A stretch of DNA of 64,000 nucleotides from Mycobacterium syngnathidarum (GCF_001942625.1 NZ_MLCL01000079.1:124001-188000); one strand, 5' to 3'. Shown: positions 52,650 through 62,056, counted from the first letter of the stretch. Made by a program: numbers and translations. Notes: generated from the sequence alone by a model not told the origin.

Positions 52650-54080
52650 ATGACGGAAACGACATCCAGGAACGGCAATACCGCTCAAGCAGCGGTCGCT
52701 GACCAGCTGACCGAGGTCGACGTCAGCCGGATCACCAAGACCCTGCGGACGACCTTCCACAGCGGCCGGACACGATCGGCCCAGTGGCGCTCGGATCAGC
52801 TGAACCGACTCGCGCAGATGATGACCGACAATGAGACCGCGATCATCGAAGCGCTATCGGCGGATCTGGGCCGCGCACCTTTCGAATCCTGGCTGACCGA
52901 TATCGCCGGCACAGTTGCCGAAGCACGTTACGCCGCAAAGCATGTCAAGCGCTGGATGCGGCGCGACCGACGGATGCTCGAACTACCCCAACTACCCGGA
53001 CGGGGCTGGGTCGAGTTCGAGCCGTACGGCACCGTCCTGATCATCGGGACCTGGAACCTACCCTTCCTCCTGACCTTGGGCCCCGCCATCGGCGCCATCG
53101 CAGCCGGAAACACCGTGCTGATCAAGCCTTCCGAGTTCGCACCGCGGACGTCACGACTGTTGGCGGAACTGCTCCCGCGCTACCTCGACCGTGAGGCGGC
53201 AGTGGTCGTCGAAGGCGGGCGCGCGGCCAGCGAACTGCTGATTGAGCAGCAGTTCGACCGAATCTTCTTCACCGGCGGAGCAGCGACCGGCAGCAAGATC
53301 CTGGCGGCAGCGGCCCGGCATCTGACACCTGTGACGTTGGAACTGGGCGGAAAGAGCCCGGTGATCCTCGCCGATGATTGCGATGTCGACGTCGCGGCCG
53401 CCCGGATCGGGTGGACGAAGCTCATCAATTCGGGGCAGGTCTGCGTCGCTCCCGACTACGTTCTCGCCCACCGAGATGTCGCCGAACGCTTCGTCGACCG
53501 ACTGTGTGATTCCTGGGTTCGCTACCGGGCGGGCCAACCAAAAGGCATGCCGATCCTCAACATTGACCATGTCGAGCGGTTGGGTGAATATCTGATCGAC
53601 ACCCGCGGGGACATCGCCTTCGGTGGCGGCATCGACCGGTCGTCGCTCACCGTCGAGCCGACCGTGGTGCTCAACCCCGATCCCTCCGAGCCGCTGATGA
53701 CCGAGGAGATCTTCGGGCCGATCCTTCCGGTGATCACGGTCGATTCTGTCAGCGATGCAATCGATTTCGTGAACTCCCGGCCCAAACCACTTGCCGCCTA
53801 CCTGTTCAGTCGATCTCGATCGGTGCGCAATCGTGTGGTGTCCGAGGTGCCGGCAGGCGGAATGCTGATCAATCACGTGGCATTCCAGGCATCGACCACC
53901 CGGCTGCCCTTCGGCGGGGTGGGCAACTCCGGAATGGGTGCCTACCACGGACATTGGGGCTTTCAGGAGTTCAGCCATGCCAAGACGGTGTTGACCAAAC
54001 CCACCCGGCCCGATCTGTCCCAGATCCTGTACCCACCCTACACCGACCGGGTCTGGAAGCTGGCACGCAAGCTGTTCTGA
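52650..54080 (+). CDS. Aldehyde dehydrogenase (class 3-like)
   Basis: A 476-residue ALDH. Catalytic Cys in KLINSGQVCVAPDYVLAHRD (about residue 263), Glu in PVTLELGGKSPVIL, NAD motif FFTGGAATGSKI and the ending GGVGNSGMGAYHGHWGF of class-3 fatty-aldehyde dehydrogenases. One C-terminal basic helix (PYTDRVWKLARKLF) might bind membrane. It probably oxidises medium/long aliphatic aldehydes to acids. It has its own AT-rich promoter and a hairpin 10 bp after the stop. Confidence 0.9.
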   Translation: MTETTSRNGNTAQAAVADQLTEVDVSRITKTLRTTFHSGRTRSAQWRSDQLNRLAQMMTDNETAIIEALSADLGRAPFESWLTDIAGTVAEARYAAKHVKRWMRRDRRMLELPQLPGRGWVEFEPYGTVLIIGTWNLPFLLTLGPAIGAIAAGNTVLIKPSEFAPRTSRLLAELLPRYLDREAAVVVEGGRAASELLIEQQFDRIFFTGGAATGSKILAAAARHLTPVTLELGGKSPVILADDCDVDVAAARIGWTKLINSGQVCVAPDYVLAHRDVAERFVDRLCDSWVRYRAGQPKGMPILNIDHVERLGEYLIDTRGDIAFGGGIDRSSLTVEPTVVLNPDPSEPLMTEEIFGPILPVITVDSVSDAIDFVNSRPKPLAAYLFSRSRSVRNRVVSEVPAGGMLINHVAFQASTTRLPFGGVGNSGMGAYHGHWGFQEFSHAKTVLTKPTRPDLSQILYPPYTDRVWKLARKLF

Positions 54081-54090
54081 CCAGGGCTCG

Positions 54091-54109
54091 GGCCGCCCCT
54101 CGGGCGGCC
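54091..54109 (+). terminator. GC-rich hairpin after the aldehyde dehydrogenase
   Basis: GGCCGCCC-CTC-GGGCGGCC, an 8-bp perfect stem 10 bp after the stop codon, followed by AAGA rather than T's. Confidence 0.6.
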
Positions 54110-54163
54110 AAGATGCTCGCGCGCCACCGATCCCAGGTGAGGCCCGAGGGGTCGGTCAGGGCG

Positions 54164-54505
54164 CTACCTGCGGTTGACGCGGACTGCCTCTTGGATCAGC
54201 GCTTTGAACGCGTCCGCATCCAACTCGTCGTCTTGACGCAGATCGATGGAACGCCCAACTGGAGCCTCGAGGCTCGCGTTGAACAGATGGTCGGGGTCTT
54301 TCACGGACGAGCCTTTGGCAAAGTTCACCTTGACCTTGCCCTTGTACATCTCCAAGGTGCAGATCAGGCCATCCAGCGAGAACGCAGGCACACCGTCAGG
54401 GTTGGATGGCTTGCGCCACTTGATCTCCTCGACCACGTCGGGTTCGGCTTGTGTGATCAACGACCGGATCTCATCGACCCGATCGACGCGCCAATCCCCA
54501 CTCAC
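54164..54505 (-). CDS. DUF1801 protein
   Basis: A 113-residue protein from GTG 54505. VVEEIKWRKPSNPDGVPAFS, LICTLEMYKGKVKVNFAKGS, and LRQDDELDADAFKALIQEA mark the YdhG/DUF1801 fold, small proteins of unclear function sometimes linked to iron or stress. A second DUF1801 gene lies 109 bp upstream on the same strand. Confidence 0.82.
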   Translation of the reverse strand: MSGDWRVDRVDEIRSLITQAEPDVVEEIKWRKPSNPDGVPAFSLDGLICTLEMYKGKVKVNFAKGSSVKDPDHLFNASLEAPVGRSIDLRQDDELDADAFKALIQEAVRVNRR

Positions 54506-54614
54506 GTCCGCCAATGTACGCCGACCGACGGTAGCGACCGCCTGGCGAGCGTGGACCCATGCCCGAGAACTGGACCTGATGCGCGCATATCTGCCACGCT
54601 CGCCGCTGGTGCGC

Positions 54615-54974
54615 TTACGCGATGGCGGCGCGGACGATCTCCGCGACACGCTGCTCGGTGACATCGTCCAGGCCATCGAAGTACCAGGCCGCGGGAATCA
54701 ACAGTCCATCCTTGCCCCCGGCCGGCTTGAGCGTGGCTTTCTCAGTCACCCCTAGGCTCATCAGCTCGTCATTGCGGAAGAAGACGAGGACGGGACTACT
54801 CGCGGACCTGGCATAGCCAGGCATGCCGTACCAGATGCGCGGCTTGAGCTCGGGTGCCGCTGCGACGATCACGTCGTGCATGCGGCGCATGACCTCCCGC
54901 GCAGGCTCATCCATCCCCGCGATCTTGTCGAGGACCTGCTTGAGGTTCTTGTCGTCCTTGTTGGCCACTGTCAT
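54615..54974 (-). CDS. DUF1801 protein
   Basis: A 119-residue DUF1801 member: MRRMHDVIVAAAPELKPRIW, YGMPGYARSASSPVLVFFRN, GLDDVTEQRVAEIVRAAIA. It is more like typical DUF1801 proteins than the downstream paralogue. ATG 54974 follows a GAAAGGACATG start with AAGGAC four bases upstream. An inverted repeat stands 12 bp upstream of the start. Confidence 0.83.
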   Translation of the reverse strand: MTVANKDDKNLKQVLDKIAGMDEPAREVMRRMHDVIVAAAPELKPRIWYGMPGYARSASSPVLVFFRNDELMSLGVTEKATLKPAGGKDGLLIPAAWYFDGLDDVTEQRVAEIVRAAIA

Positions 54975-54986
54975 GTCCTTTCGTGA

Positions 54987-55006
54987 GCCGGTATCGATCT
55001 ACCGGC
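54987..55006. promoter_or_regulatory. Inverted repeat GCCGGTA-N6-TACCGGC
   Basis: 7-bp perfect arms around TCGATC, 13-32 bp upstream of the DUF1801 start at 54974. The rest of 54975-55227 shows no gene. Confidence 0.4.
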
Positions 55007-55227
55007 GCAATGGAGTAGGCGCGAGTTGACGCAGCACCCCATTTCGGACATGTCCTGATCGGCTCAGGCCTCTCCGCAATGATTCAGGCGATCGTTCACC
55101 TGGAAGCGCAGAACGTGGCAGGCATCGCCGGCCACGTCGCTCACGCTAACACGGCTCACCGATAACGGCCGCCGCGCATGCGAGGATCTGCTCGAGCACC
55201 GCAATGCCTAGAACACCGGGAGAGACG

Positions 55228-55611
55228 ATGGCCAGCCGTTGGTCCGGAGTAACCATCGATTGCGTCGATCCGGTTCGGCTGTCGACCTTTTGGGCGACCC
55301 TGCTCGGCATTCCAGTGTCGAGTGAACACGGAGGTGATCCGGCCTGGGCGACTGTGGGCTCACGCGCGGGACAGTTTCCCCGCCTCACCTTCCAGCGCGT
55401 AGCCGAACCGAAAGCCGGAAAGGTACGCATCCACCTGGACGTCGAAGTCGACGACATCGACACCGGACGTCACCAGGTCGAGGAACTGGGTGGACGCTTT
55501 TCCGGCTTCCGGCATGACTACGACGAAGGGGTCGTGCTGAACATGCTGGATCCCGAGGGTCATGAATTCTGCCTGGTGCAGTATTTCGACAGGGCCGCCC
55601 CTAGACGTTGA
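55228..55611 (+). CDS. VOC-family glyoxalase-like protein
   Basis: A 127-residue protein with two beta-alpha-beta-beta-beta modules: SGVTIDCVDPVRLSTFWATL, KVRIHLDVEVDDIDTGRHQ, FSGFRHDYDEGVVLNMLDPEGHEFCL. The mononuclear metal ligands (His/Glu) seen in glyoxalases may be the H of RIHLDV and E of HEFCL. Substrate unknown. ATG 55228 is preceded by GGGAGAGAC. Confidence 0.82.
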   Translation: MASRWSGVTIDCVDPVRLSTFWATLLGIPVSSEHGGDPAWATVGSRAGQFPRLTFQRVAEPKAGKVRIHLDVEVDDIDTGRHQVEELGGRFSGFRHDYDEGVVLNMLDPEGHEFCLVQYFDRAAPRR

Positions 55612-55720
55612 CGCGGGGCTCCACGAGATCGCGTTACCGACACAACGTCGGTACCCGTTGGCTCTGCGGTCAGGGCGCAAAACTTCGAGAGCACACCACC
55701 ATAGCCGCAGAGTCAACGGC

Positions 55721-55753
55721 ACTACACGTTGAAGCGGAACTCCACCACGTTCC
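55721..55753 (-). repeat. Displaced copy of the ychF 3' end
   Basis: On the minus strand it reads GTGGTGGAGTTCCGCTTCAA then CGTGTAG, encoding VVEFRFNV and a stop: the same C-terminus as ychF (56503) but with GC-rich CGC-TTC codons. It matches 56501-56533 in about 27 of 30 bases. Confidence 0.8.
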
Positions 55754-55767
55754 AGCGCGAAACAACG

Positions 55768-56181
55768 TCACGCCGACGGCGCAATGTACTCGTGGCTCAG
55801 TTCGACAACCCTGGCGATGTGGCCGAAGTCGTGGTCTGCAGCGAGCACAGTCGCATCGTTGACGATGGCATACCCGGCAATGAGGATGTCGAGCGACCCA
55901 GCCGCCCGGACAAGGCCCGAATTCCACAGGGCGCTTTGAATTTCGAGCACCAAAGATTCGTCGGGCGCACGCTCGAGCGGGAAGCCGAGGGAGATCTGCT
56001 CGCGATAGTGCGCGTGCTCTTCGGACGTGCGAGCACTGTGGCAGAACTCGAGCACCTGCGGCGGACATGTGACGAACAGGTCGGCTGGCGCTCGCTCGAT
56101 GCGCCGCAGCCGCGCGGTGATCCCCTCGTCTCGAGTAGCCAACCTCGCCCAGACCGAGTTGTCGACGAGGTAGTCCGTCAC
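55768..56181 (-). CDS. vapC: VapC-type PIN-domain toxin (VapC32-like)
   Basis: A 137-residue PIN ribonuclease. Acidic active-site residues: YLVDNSVWARL (Asp 6), PQVLEFCHSA (Glu), GSLDILIAGYAI (Asp) and ATVLAADHDFGHIA (Asp). VapC toxins cut tRNA or rRNA and are neutralised by VapB. ATG 56181 overlaps the VapB stop by 4 bp. Position beside ychF matches Rv1114. Flanked by copies of the ychF end. Confidence 0.9.
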   Translation of the reverse strand: MTDYLVDNSVWARLATRDEGITARLRRIERAPADLFVTCPPQVLEFCHSARTSEEHAHYREQISLGFPLERAPDESLVLEIQSALWNSGLVRAAGSLDILIAGYAIVNDATVLAADHDFGHIARVVELSHEYIAPSA

Positions 56182-56396
56182 GAGGTCTCGGTTGTGTCCG
56201 GCGAGATCACGGGCGCACCCAACTCGGCAGGGAGGTCAGCCAATCCCCCGATGCCGTCGATCATTGCGCCCTTCTGCTTCGAGGCGATGAGCCGACGCAA
56301 TGCGAGATCCAGAACAGCCCGATTCGATCGCTCACCCGTGAGCGCCCTGGCACGCTCTATCAGTTCCGGATCCAGGTCCACGCTGGTGACAGCCAT
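56178..56396 (-). CDS. vapB: VapB-type antitoxin (VapB32-like)
   Basis: A 72-residue antitoxin. The N-terminal ribbon-helix-helix (AVTSVDLDPELIERARALTG, NRAVLDLALRRLIASKQ) binds DNA as a dimer, and the C-terminal tail (GAMIDGIGGLADLPAELGAP) should wrap the toxin. ATG 56396. An AT-rich palindrome with 8-bp arms sits 17-40 bp upstream and is the expected autoregulatory site. Confidence 0.88.
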   Translation of the reverse strand: MAVTSVDLDPELIERARALTGERSNRAVLDLALRRLIASKQKGAMIDGIGGLADLPAELGAPVISPDTTETS

Positions 56397-56412
56397 GATG
56401 CTCCCCCTTTGT

Positions 56413-56436
56413 TGTTATATGAGTAATTATATAACA
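56413..56436. promoter_or_regulatory. vapBC operator
   Basis: TGTTATAT-GAGTAATT-ATATAACA: perfect 8-bp arms with an 8-bp spacer, very AT-rich, 17-40 bp before vapB. It overlaps the likely -10 region. Confidence 0.75.
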
Positions 56437-56483
56437 GGGATCGCAGTCCTCTCGGACTTCACTGCATACGCTGCCGCCTTGAG

Positions 56484-56500
56484 ACGTTGAAGCGGAACTC
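56484..56500 (-). repeat. Second fragment of the ychF 3' end
   Basis: On the minus strand GAGTTCCGCTTCAACGT, identical over 17 bases to part of the displaced copy at 55721-55753. It directly abuts the present ychF end (56501-56533). Confidence 0.75.
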
Positions 56501-56502
56501 AA

Positions 56503-57576
56503 CTACACGTTAAATCTGAACTCCACCACGTCCCCGTCGGCCATCACGTAGTCCTTGCCTTCCATCCGGACCTTGCCCGCGGCCTTGGCAGCCGCCATCG
56601 ACCCGGCCTCGACGAGATCGTCGAAGGAGACAACCTCGGCTTTGATGAAGCCCTTCTCGAAGTCGGTGTGGATCACGCCGGCCGCCTTGGGGGCGGTGTC
56701 GCCCTGGTGGATGGTCCAGGCCCGCGCTTCCTTCGGCCCGGCGGTCAGATAGGTCTGCAGTCGCAGGGTGTGGAAGCCGGCCCGGGCCAGCGCGTCCAGG
56801 CCGCGTTCGGTCTGTCCGATCGACTCCAGCAGCTCGTTGGCCGACTCGTCGTCGAGCTCGATCAGCTCCGATTCGATCTTGGCGTCCAGGAACACCGCGT
56901 CGGCCGGGGCCACGAGTGCACGCAGCTCGGCCTGCTTCGCCTCGTCGGTCAACACCGATTCGTCGGCGTTGAACACGTACAGGAACGGCTTGGTGGTCAT
57001 CAGGTTCAGCTCACGCAGGATCGACCAGTCCTTGCCGGTCGAGAATAGAGTCTTGCCGTCGTCGAACACCGCCTGCGCCGCGACCGCCGCGTCCAGGACC
57101 GGCTTGCGCTCCTTGTTGTTGCGGGCCTCCTTCTCCAAGCGCGGCACCGCCTTCTCCAGCGTCTGCATATCGGCCAGGATCAGCTCGGTCTCGATCACCT
57201 CGATGTCGGACCGGGGATCCACCCGCCCGTCGACATGCACCACGTCGTCATCGGCGAACACGCGCACCACCTGGCAGATGGCGTCGCACTCGCGGATGTT
57301 GGCCAGGAACTTGTTGCCCAGGCCGGCACCCTCCGAGGCGCCTTTGACGATGCCTGCGATGTCGACGAACGTCACCGGTGCCGGAACGATCTTCTCCGAG
57401 CCGAAAATCTCGGCGAGCTTGTCCAGCCGGGGATCGGGCAGCGGAACCACGCCCTCGTTGGGCTCGATGGTCGCAAACGGATAGTTGGCCGCCAACACGT
57501 CGTTACGTGTCAGGGCATTGAACAGAGTCGACTTTCCGACGTTCGGCAAACCGACGATTCCCAGGTTCAGGCTCAC
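56503..57576 (-). CDS. ychF: YchF/Ola1-type ribosome-binding ATPase
   Basis: A 357-residue P-loop protein: LGIVGLPNVGKSTLFNALTR (G1), DIAGIVKGASEGAGLGNKFL (G3), YVFNADESVL where NxxE replaces the GTPase NKxD and explains ATP preference, and the C-terminal TGS domain (FHTLRLQTYLTAGPKEARAW). It associates with ribosomes and redox control. GTG 57576 gives the family N-terminus SLNLGIVG. Its final codons AGA-TTT-AAC are AT-rich, unlike the displaced copy. Confidence 0.94.
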   Translation of the reverse strand: MSLNLGIVGLPNVGKSTLFNALTRNDVLAANYPFATIEPNEGVVPLPDPRLDKLAEIFGSEKIVPAPVTFVDIAGIVKGASEGAGLGNKFLANIRECDAICQVVRVFADDDVVHVDGRVDPRSDIEVIETELILADMQTLEKAVPRLEKEARNNKERKPVLDAAVAAQAVFDDGKTLFSTGKDWSILRELNLMTTKPFLYVFNADESVLTDEAKQAELRALVAPADAVFLDAKIESELIELDDESANELLESIGQTERGLDALARAGFHTLRLQTYLTAGPKEARAWTIHQGDTAPKAAGVIHTDFEKGFIKAEVVSFDDLVEAGSMAAAKAAGKVRMEGKDYVMADGDVVEFRFNV

Positions 57577-57660
57577 AGGGACCACAGTCTAAGCCGGTGT
57601 GACAGGCGCGCCAGCGCGAGCTGGCAGCACGCGGCCAGACTGAGCCGGTACGGTCTACGT

Positions 57661-58863
57661 GTGTCAGGACAGCGCGCACAGTCGGCAGTGCCGGCTGACC
57701 ATCGCTCTGTACACCCGCGTTTCGCCGGTGTGCCGTGGTGGGGAGCTGTGCTGATCGCGGTCACGGCTACCGCGATCGGCTTTGCTTTCGATGCCGGTTC
57801 GGGTGATCGCGAGCTCAGCGCCGTATTCGCGGTCTGTTATTCGCTCGGTTGCCTTGCGGCTGTCCTGCTGGTGCAGCAGGCCGGTCTGTTCACCGCCGTG
57901 ATCCAGCCCCCACTAATACTTTTCGTCGCCGTGCCCGGGGCCTATTTCCTGTTCCACGGCGACCAAATGGGCGGCATGAAAGACCTCGCGATCAACTGCG
58001 GATACCCGCTGATAGAACGCTTTCCGCTGATGCTGTTCCTTTCGGCTGCGGTGCTGCTGATCGGGCTTGGTCGGTGGTATGTCGGCCTGACCTCGCATCG
58101 CGGGACCGACGAGGCCGAGTCGGCTGATTCCGCACGGGCCAAACCGGCCATGGCAACGCCGATGGCGGGAATTGTGTCATCCGTCACAGAGAAACTTTCC
58201 GGGCTGGTCCTCCGCAAACCCGCCACCGTGTCGACACGCCGGGACCGCACAGCCCAGTCGGACGCCGCGGCAGATGCCCCGCCGCGGCGGCGCCCGTCCG
58301 AGCGACCTCGACGTCGGCGTCCGCCGGGCACCGAGCCCGGTGCAGGTGCAGCCGGCGCGGCCGCACCGGCCTCCGGGCGTCCCCGCGGCGAGCGCAGGCC
58401 CACCAAGCGGGCCGCTGCGGCGCCACGCCCTCGGCCGAGCCGCCGTGTCGGCGACGATCTCGGCAGCGAACTCGACGGCGCGGTTCCCGAGCGGCCGCGG
58501 CGGCCCAGGCCTCCGCGCGCAGCCGAGCCCGGAACCGGCGAACCTCGCAGGCGGGTGCGGACCCAGCCGCGCGAACCGCGCGAACCGCGCAAGCAGCCGC
58601 CGCCGGAGCGTCGCGATACGGGCGGGTTCGACGCCGGACGCGAGCGTCCGCAGCGGCCCCGCCGTCGATTCGACGACTACCAGCCGTTCGAGGACTCCTT
58701 CGACCCGCCGACCGGGTCGGGCCGCTCGACGCACCACCCGGTGTCGCGGGTGCGTTATCGCGGATCTGAGGACGAAGACCACCGCGTGGAACACCGCACG
58801 CGGCCACGGGCACCCAAGCGCACGGCCACCAGGGGCCGCCATTCGTGGGACTACGACGACTGA
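57661..58863 (+). CDS. DUF6542 membrane protein with long basic Arg/Pro-rich tail (Rv1111c-like)
   Basis: A 400-residue protein. Four hydrophobic segments lie in about 20-140 (VPWWGAVLIAVTATAIGFAF, FAVCYSLGCLAAVLLVQQAG, TAVIQPPLILFVAVPGAYFLF, LMLFLSAAVLLIGLGRWYVG). After a linker the C-terminal half is extremely Arg/Pro-rich (RRRPSERPRRRRPPG and similar) and probably cytosolic and disordered. It ends GRHSWDYDD. Divergent from ychF; no enzymatic motif. GTG 57661. Confidence 0.8.
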   Translation: MSGQRAQSAVPADHRSVHPRFAGVPWWGAVLIAVTATAIGFAFDAGSGDRELSAVFAVCYSLGCLAAVLLVQQAGLFTAVIQPPLILFVAVPGAYFLFHGDQMGGMKDLAINCGYPLIERFPLMLFLSAAVLLIGLGRWYVGLTSHRGTDEAESADSARAKPAMATPMAGIVSSVTEKLSGLVLRKPATVSTRRDRTAQSDAAADAPPRRRPSERPRRRRPPGTEPGAGAAGAAAPASGRPRGERRPTKRAAAAPRPRPSRRVGDDLGSELDGAVPERPRRPRPPRAAEPGTGEPRRRVRTQPREPREPRKQPPPERRDTGGFDAGRERPQRPRRRFDDYQPFEDSFDPPTGSGRSTHHPVSRVRYRGSEDEDHRVEHRTRPRAPKRTATRGRHSWDYDD

Positions 58864-58890
58864 TCGGCGCCTCGTCGGCAGCGCGCCCGC

Positions 58891-59904
58891 TCAGGAACGC
58901 GGCGGACGGATTTCTCGCGGCAGCGCGAACACCAACGTCTCGTTGGCAGTCGTGACGGGTTGCACGGTGCCGTAGCCGTAGTCGGCCAGCCGCTCGAGCA
59001 CACCGCGCACCAGGACCTCGGGCACCGACGCCCCGGAGGTGACGCCCACGGTGGAGACGCCCGCCAACCAGGCCGGATCGATGTCTTCTGCGTAGTCCAC
59101 CAGATGCGCGGACTTCGAACCGGCGCCGAGGGCCACCTCGACCAACCGCACCGAGTTCGACGAGTTGCGTGAACCCACCACGATCACCAGCTCGCACTCG
59201 GGAGCCATCGCCTTGACGGCAACCTGGCGATTCTGCGTCGCGTAGCAGATGTCGTCGCTCGGTGGATCCTGCAGCGTCGGGAACTTCTCGCGGAGCCGGC
59301 GCACCGTCTCCATGGTCTCGTCGACGCTCAGCGTTGTCTGCGACAACCAGATCACCTTCTCCGGATCACGCACCGTGACCTTGTCGACCGCGTCGGGATT
59401 GTCGACGACCTGGACGTGGTCGGGCGCTTCACCGGCGGTGCCGACCACCTCTTCGTGGCCCTCGTGGCCGATCAGCAGGATGTCGAAGTCATCGCGGGCG
59501 AATCGTTTGGCCTCGTTGTGCACCTTGGTGACCAGCGGGCAGGTCGCGTCGATCACCTGCAGGCTGCGCTCGGCGGCGGTCTCGTGCACGGTCGGCGCCA
59601 CACCGTGCGCCGAGAACACCACGATCGCCCCTTCGGGCACCTCGTCGGTCTCGTCGACGAAGATGGCGCCGGCCTTGGCCAGCGTCTCCACCACATGCTT
59701 GTTGTGCACGATCTCGTGGCGCACGTAGACCGGGGCTCCGTGCTTCTCCAGGGCGCGCTCGACGGTCTCGACGGCACGGTCCACACCCGCGCAGTATCCG
59801 CGTGGCTCGGCCAGCAGAACCCGTTTGCCGGAGGCTTGCGAACCGCCGCCTGACCTCACCGAGCTGGTGGCACCCGGGATACCCATGTTGATTGTCGACG
59901 GCAT
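58891..59904 (-). CDS. ispH: 4-hydroxy-3-methylbut-2-enyl diphosphate reductase
   Basis: A 337-residue IspH/LytB (LytB2, Rv1110-like). Three cluster cysteines: [25 protein letters not shown] and [16 protein letters not shown]; also [19 protein letters not shown] and [14 protein letters not shown]. It makes IPP and DMAPP from HMBPP in the MEP pathway with a [4Fe-4S] cluster. GGAG stands close before ATG 59904. Divergent from the lipid-droplet-like gene with a 52-bp gap. Confidence 0.95.
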   Translation of the reverse strand: MPSTINMGIPGATSSVRSGGGSQASGKRVLLAEPRGYCAGVDRAVETVERALEKHGAPVYVRHEIVHNKHVVETLAKAGAIFVDETDEVPEGAIVVFSAHGVAPTVHETAAERSLQVIDATCPLVTKVHNEAKRFARDDFDILLIGHEGHEEVVGTAGEAPDHVQVVDNPDAVDKVTVRDPEKVIWLSQTTLSVDETMETVRRLREKFPTLQDPPSDDICYATQNRQVAVKAMAPECELVIVVGSRNSSNSVRLVEVALGAGSKSAHLVDYAEDIDPAWLAGVSTVGVTSGASVPEVLVRGVLERLADYGYGTVQPVTTANETLVFALPREIRPPRS

Positions 59905-59956
59905 GTCTCCAGGGTACGGGGCTACAACGCAACGGAGCCAGCCGTAGGCTGTGGCC

Positions 59957-60538
59957 ATGGGAACTGCACCGTATGGGGTCCGGCTGCTGGTTGGTGCGGC
60001 TGCGACCGCTCTGGAAGAAACCCGCAAGCTGCCTCAGACGATCCTGACCTACCCCATGACGGTGGCCAGTCAGGCGGCCAACCTCGTCATGCACGTCCAG
60101 CAGAACCTCGCTGAGCTGGTAGTCAAGGGCGACGAGACACTCGAGCAGATTTTTCCGCCCAAGGATGAGCAGCCGGAGTGGGCCACGTTCGACGAGGATC
60201 TCGATTCCGGCCCCGACTCTGAGGACGACGCCGACGCGGGGAGCTCCGACGACGGTGAGCGACGGACCGAGGGGCGGTTCGCCCTCTACAGCACCGGAGA
60301 ACCCGAATCGGCCGGTTCGACGAACGGCAAGGCCGGCGGCGCCACCGCCGCGGGTGCGCCGGCCATCGCCGGCGAGCTCGGGTACGACACGCTGACGCTG
60401 GCGCAGCTGCGCGCGCGGTTGACCTCCCTGCGAGTGGCCGACCTCGAGGCGCTGCTGGCCTACGAAGAGGCCGGTCGGGCCCGTGCACCGTTCGTCACGC
60501 TGCTCGCCAACAGGATCACCCGCGCGACCGCGAAGTGA
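59957..60538 (+). CDS. Lipid-droplet-associated-type protein (Rv1109c-like)
   Basis: A 193-residue protein: an N-terminal amphipathic/helical region ([40 protein letters not shown]), an acidic central part ([18 protein letters not shown]) and a C-terminal helical domain ([20 protein letters not shown]). This layout matches actinobacterial proteins annotated as lipid droplet-associated (recalled). GTG 59951 or ATG 59957 starts it. The stop overlaps xseA by 4 bp. Confidence 0.75.
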   Translation: MGTAPYGVRLLVGAAATALEETRKLPQTILTYPMTVASQAANLVMHVQQNLAELVVKGDETLEQIFPPKDEQPEWATFDEDLDSGPDSEDDADAGSSDDGERRTEGRFALYSTGEPESAGSTNGKAGGATAAGAPAIAGELGYDTLTLAQLRARLTSLRVADLEALLAYEEAGRARAPFVTLLANRITRATAK

Positions 60539-61788
60539 CCGAACCGGGTCAATCACCGGAGAACCCCTGGCCGGTACGCGCCGTGGCGACCCGCGTCGCC
60601 AAATGGATCGACCGGCTCGGCACGGTGTGGGTCGAGGGCCAGCTGACCGAACTCAAGGTCCGCCCCGATTCCAAGACCGTCTTCATGGTGCTGCGGGATC
60701 CGGCGGCGGACATGTCCCTGACCCTGACCTGCCCGCGCGATCTGGTGCGCAACGCCCCGGTCAAACTGACCGAGGGCACCCAGGTGATCATCTGCGGCAA
60801 GCCCAACTTCTACACCGGACGCGGCACGTTCTCGTTGCGGGTCAACGAGATTCGCGCGGTCGGTGTCGGTGAGCTGTTGGCCCGGATCGAACGGCTGCGC
60901 CGGTTGCTGGAAGCCGAAGGGCTGTTCGACCCACGACTCAAGCGCCCTATCCCGTTCCTGCCCAACACCATCGGTCTGATCACCGGTCGCGCCTCGGCCG
61001 CTGAGCGTGATGTGACCACCGTCGCGGGCAGCCGCTGGCCCGCGGTGCGCTTCGCGATCCGCAACACCATCGTGCAGGGGCCCAACGCGGTGCCGCAGAT
61101 CATCGAAGCCTTGGCAGCCCTGGACGCCGACCCCGACGTCGACGTCATCGTCCTCGCGCGCGGCGGCGGCAGCGTCGAGGACCTGCTGCCGTTCTCCGAC
61201 GAGACGCTGTGCCGGGCCATCGTCGCCTGCCGCACCCCGGTGGTCAGCGCGATCGGCCACGAACCCGACACTCCCCTGTCCGATCTGGTCGCCGACGTGC
61301 GCGCGGCCACCCCGACCGACGCGGCCAAGCGGATCGTTCCCGACGCGGCCGCCGAACAGGCGCTGATCACCGATCTGCACCGGCGCAGCGCCCGCGCGCT
61401 ACGCAATTGGGTGCACCGCGAGCAGCACCACCTGGAGCAGTTGCGCAGCCGTCCGGTGCTGGCGCAGCCGCTGGCGGCGCTGACCGCTCGGGCCGAGGAG
61501 ATCACGCGCGCCCGCAGCACCGCCCAACGCGACATCACCCGGCTGATCACCGCGGAGGCCGACACCGTGGGCCATCTGTCGGCTCGGCTGACCGCTCTCG
61601 GCCCGGCGGCGACGCTGGCCCGTGGATACGCGGTGGTCCAGGCGGTCCCGCCGACCGGGGCGCCGACGGTTCTGCGCTGCGTGGCCGACGCGCCAGAAGG
61701 CACCCGATTACGGGTGCGGGTGTCCGACGGAGTGATCACCGCCGTCAGCGACGGCAATGAAGCTGCAGCTGTCAGTGACGGGAGCTAA
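60535..61788 (+). CDS. xseA: Exodeoxyribonuclease VII large subunit
   Basis: A 417-residue XseA. N-terminal OB fold ([31 protein letters not shown]), then the nuclease core ([67 protein letters not shown]) and coiled-coil. With XseB it degrades single-stranded DNA to oligonucleotides from both ends. GTG 60535 overlaps the upstream stop; xseB begins 8 bp after the TAA. Confidence 0.95.
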   Translation: MTEPGQSPENPWPVRAVATRVAKWIDRLGTVWVEGQLTELKVRPDSKTVFMVLRDPAADMSLTLTCPRDLVRNAPVKLTEGTQVIICGKPNFYTGRGTFSLRVNEIRAVGVGELLARIERLRRLLEAEGLFDPRLKRPIPFLPNTIGLITGRASAAERDVTTVAGSRWPAVRFAIRNTIVQGPNAVPQIIEALAALDADPDVDVIVLARGGGSVEDLLPFSDETLCRAIVACRTPVVSAIGHEPDTPLSDLVADVRAATPTDAAKRIVPDAAAEQALITDLHRRSARALRNWVHREQHHLEQLRSRPVLAQPLAALTARAEEITRARSTAQRDITRLITAEADTVGHLSARLTALGPAATLARGYAVVQAVPPTGAPTVLRCVADAPEGTRLRVRVSDGVITAVSDGNEAAAVSDGS

Positions 61789-61796
61789 GAAGGGGC

Positions 61797-62024
61797 GTGA
61801 GGATCGTGAGCATGAAGCCTATTAGTGAATTGGGCTATGAAGAGGCCCGTGACGAGCTGATCGCTGTGGTGCAGCAGCTGGAGCAAGGAGGGCTGGACCT
61901 CGATGCTTCGCTCAACTTGTGGGAACGTGGCGAGAAGCTGGCACAACGCTGTGAGGAGCACTTAGCCGGAGCTCGGCAACGTGTGGAGCAGGCACTGGCT
62001 GCCCGAGAGTCCGACGAAACTTGA
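61797..62024 (+). CDS. xseB: Exodeoxyribonuclease VII small subunit
   Basis: A 75-residue helical hairpin: [20 protein letters not shown] and [20 protein letters not shown], the family signature, then [15 protein letters not shown]. Binds XseA coiled coils. Start GTG 61797 or ATG 61812; both have purine-rich sites near. It forms an operon with xseA. Confidence 0.92.
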   Translation: MRIVSMKPISELGYEEARDELIAVVQQLEQGGLDLDASLNLWERGEKLAQRCEEHLAGARQRVEQALAARESDET

Positions 62025-62056
62025 TTCAGCAACCAATCTCGCCATTCGCATTCGAA

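Noticed and set aside
55146..55463. 105-codon minus-strand frame at the VOC gene
   Set aside because: Overlaps the VOC gene, which has clear domain motifs and a good ribosome site; the opposite frame has none.
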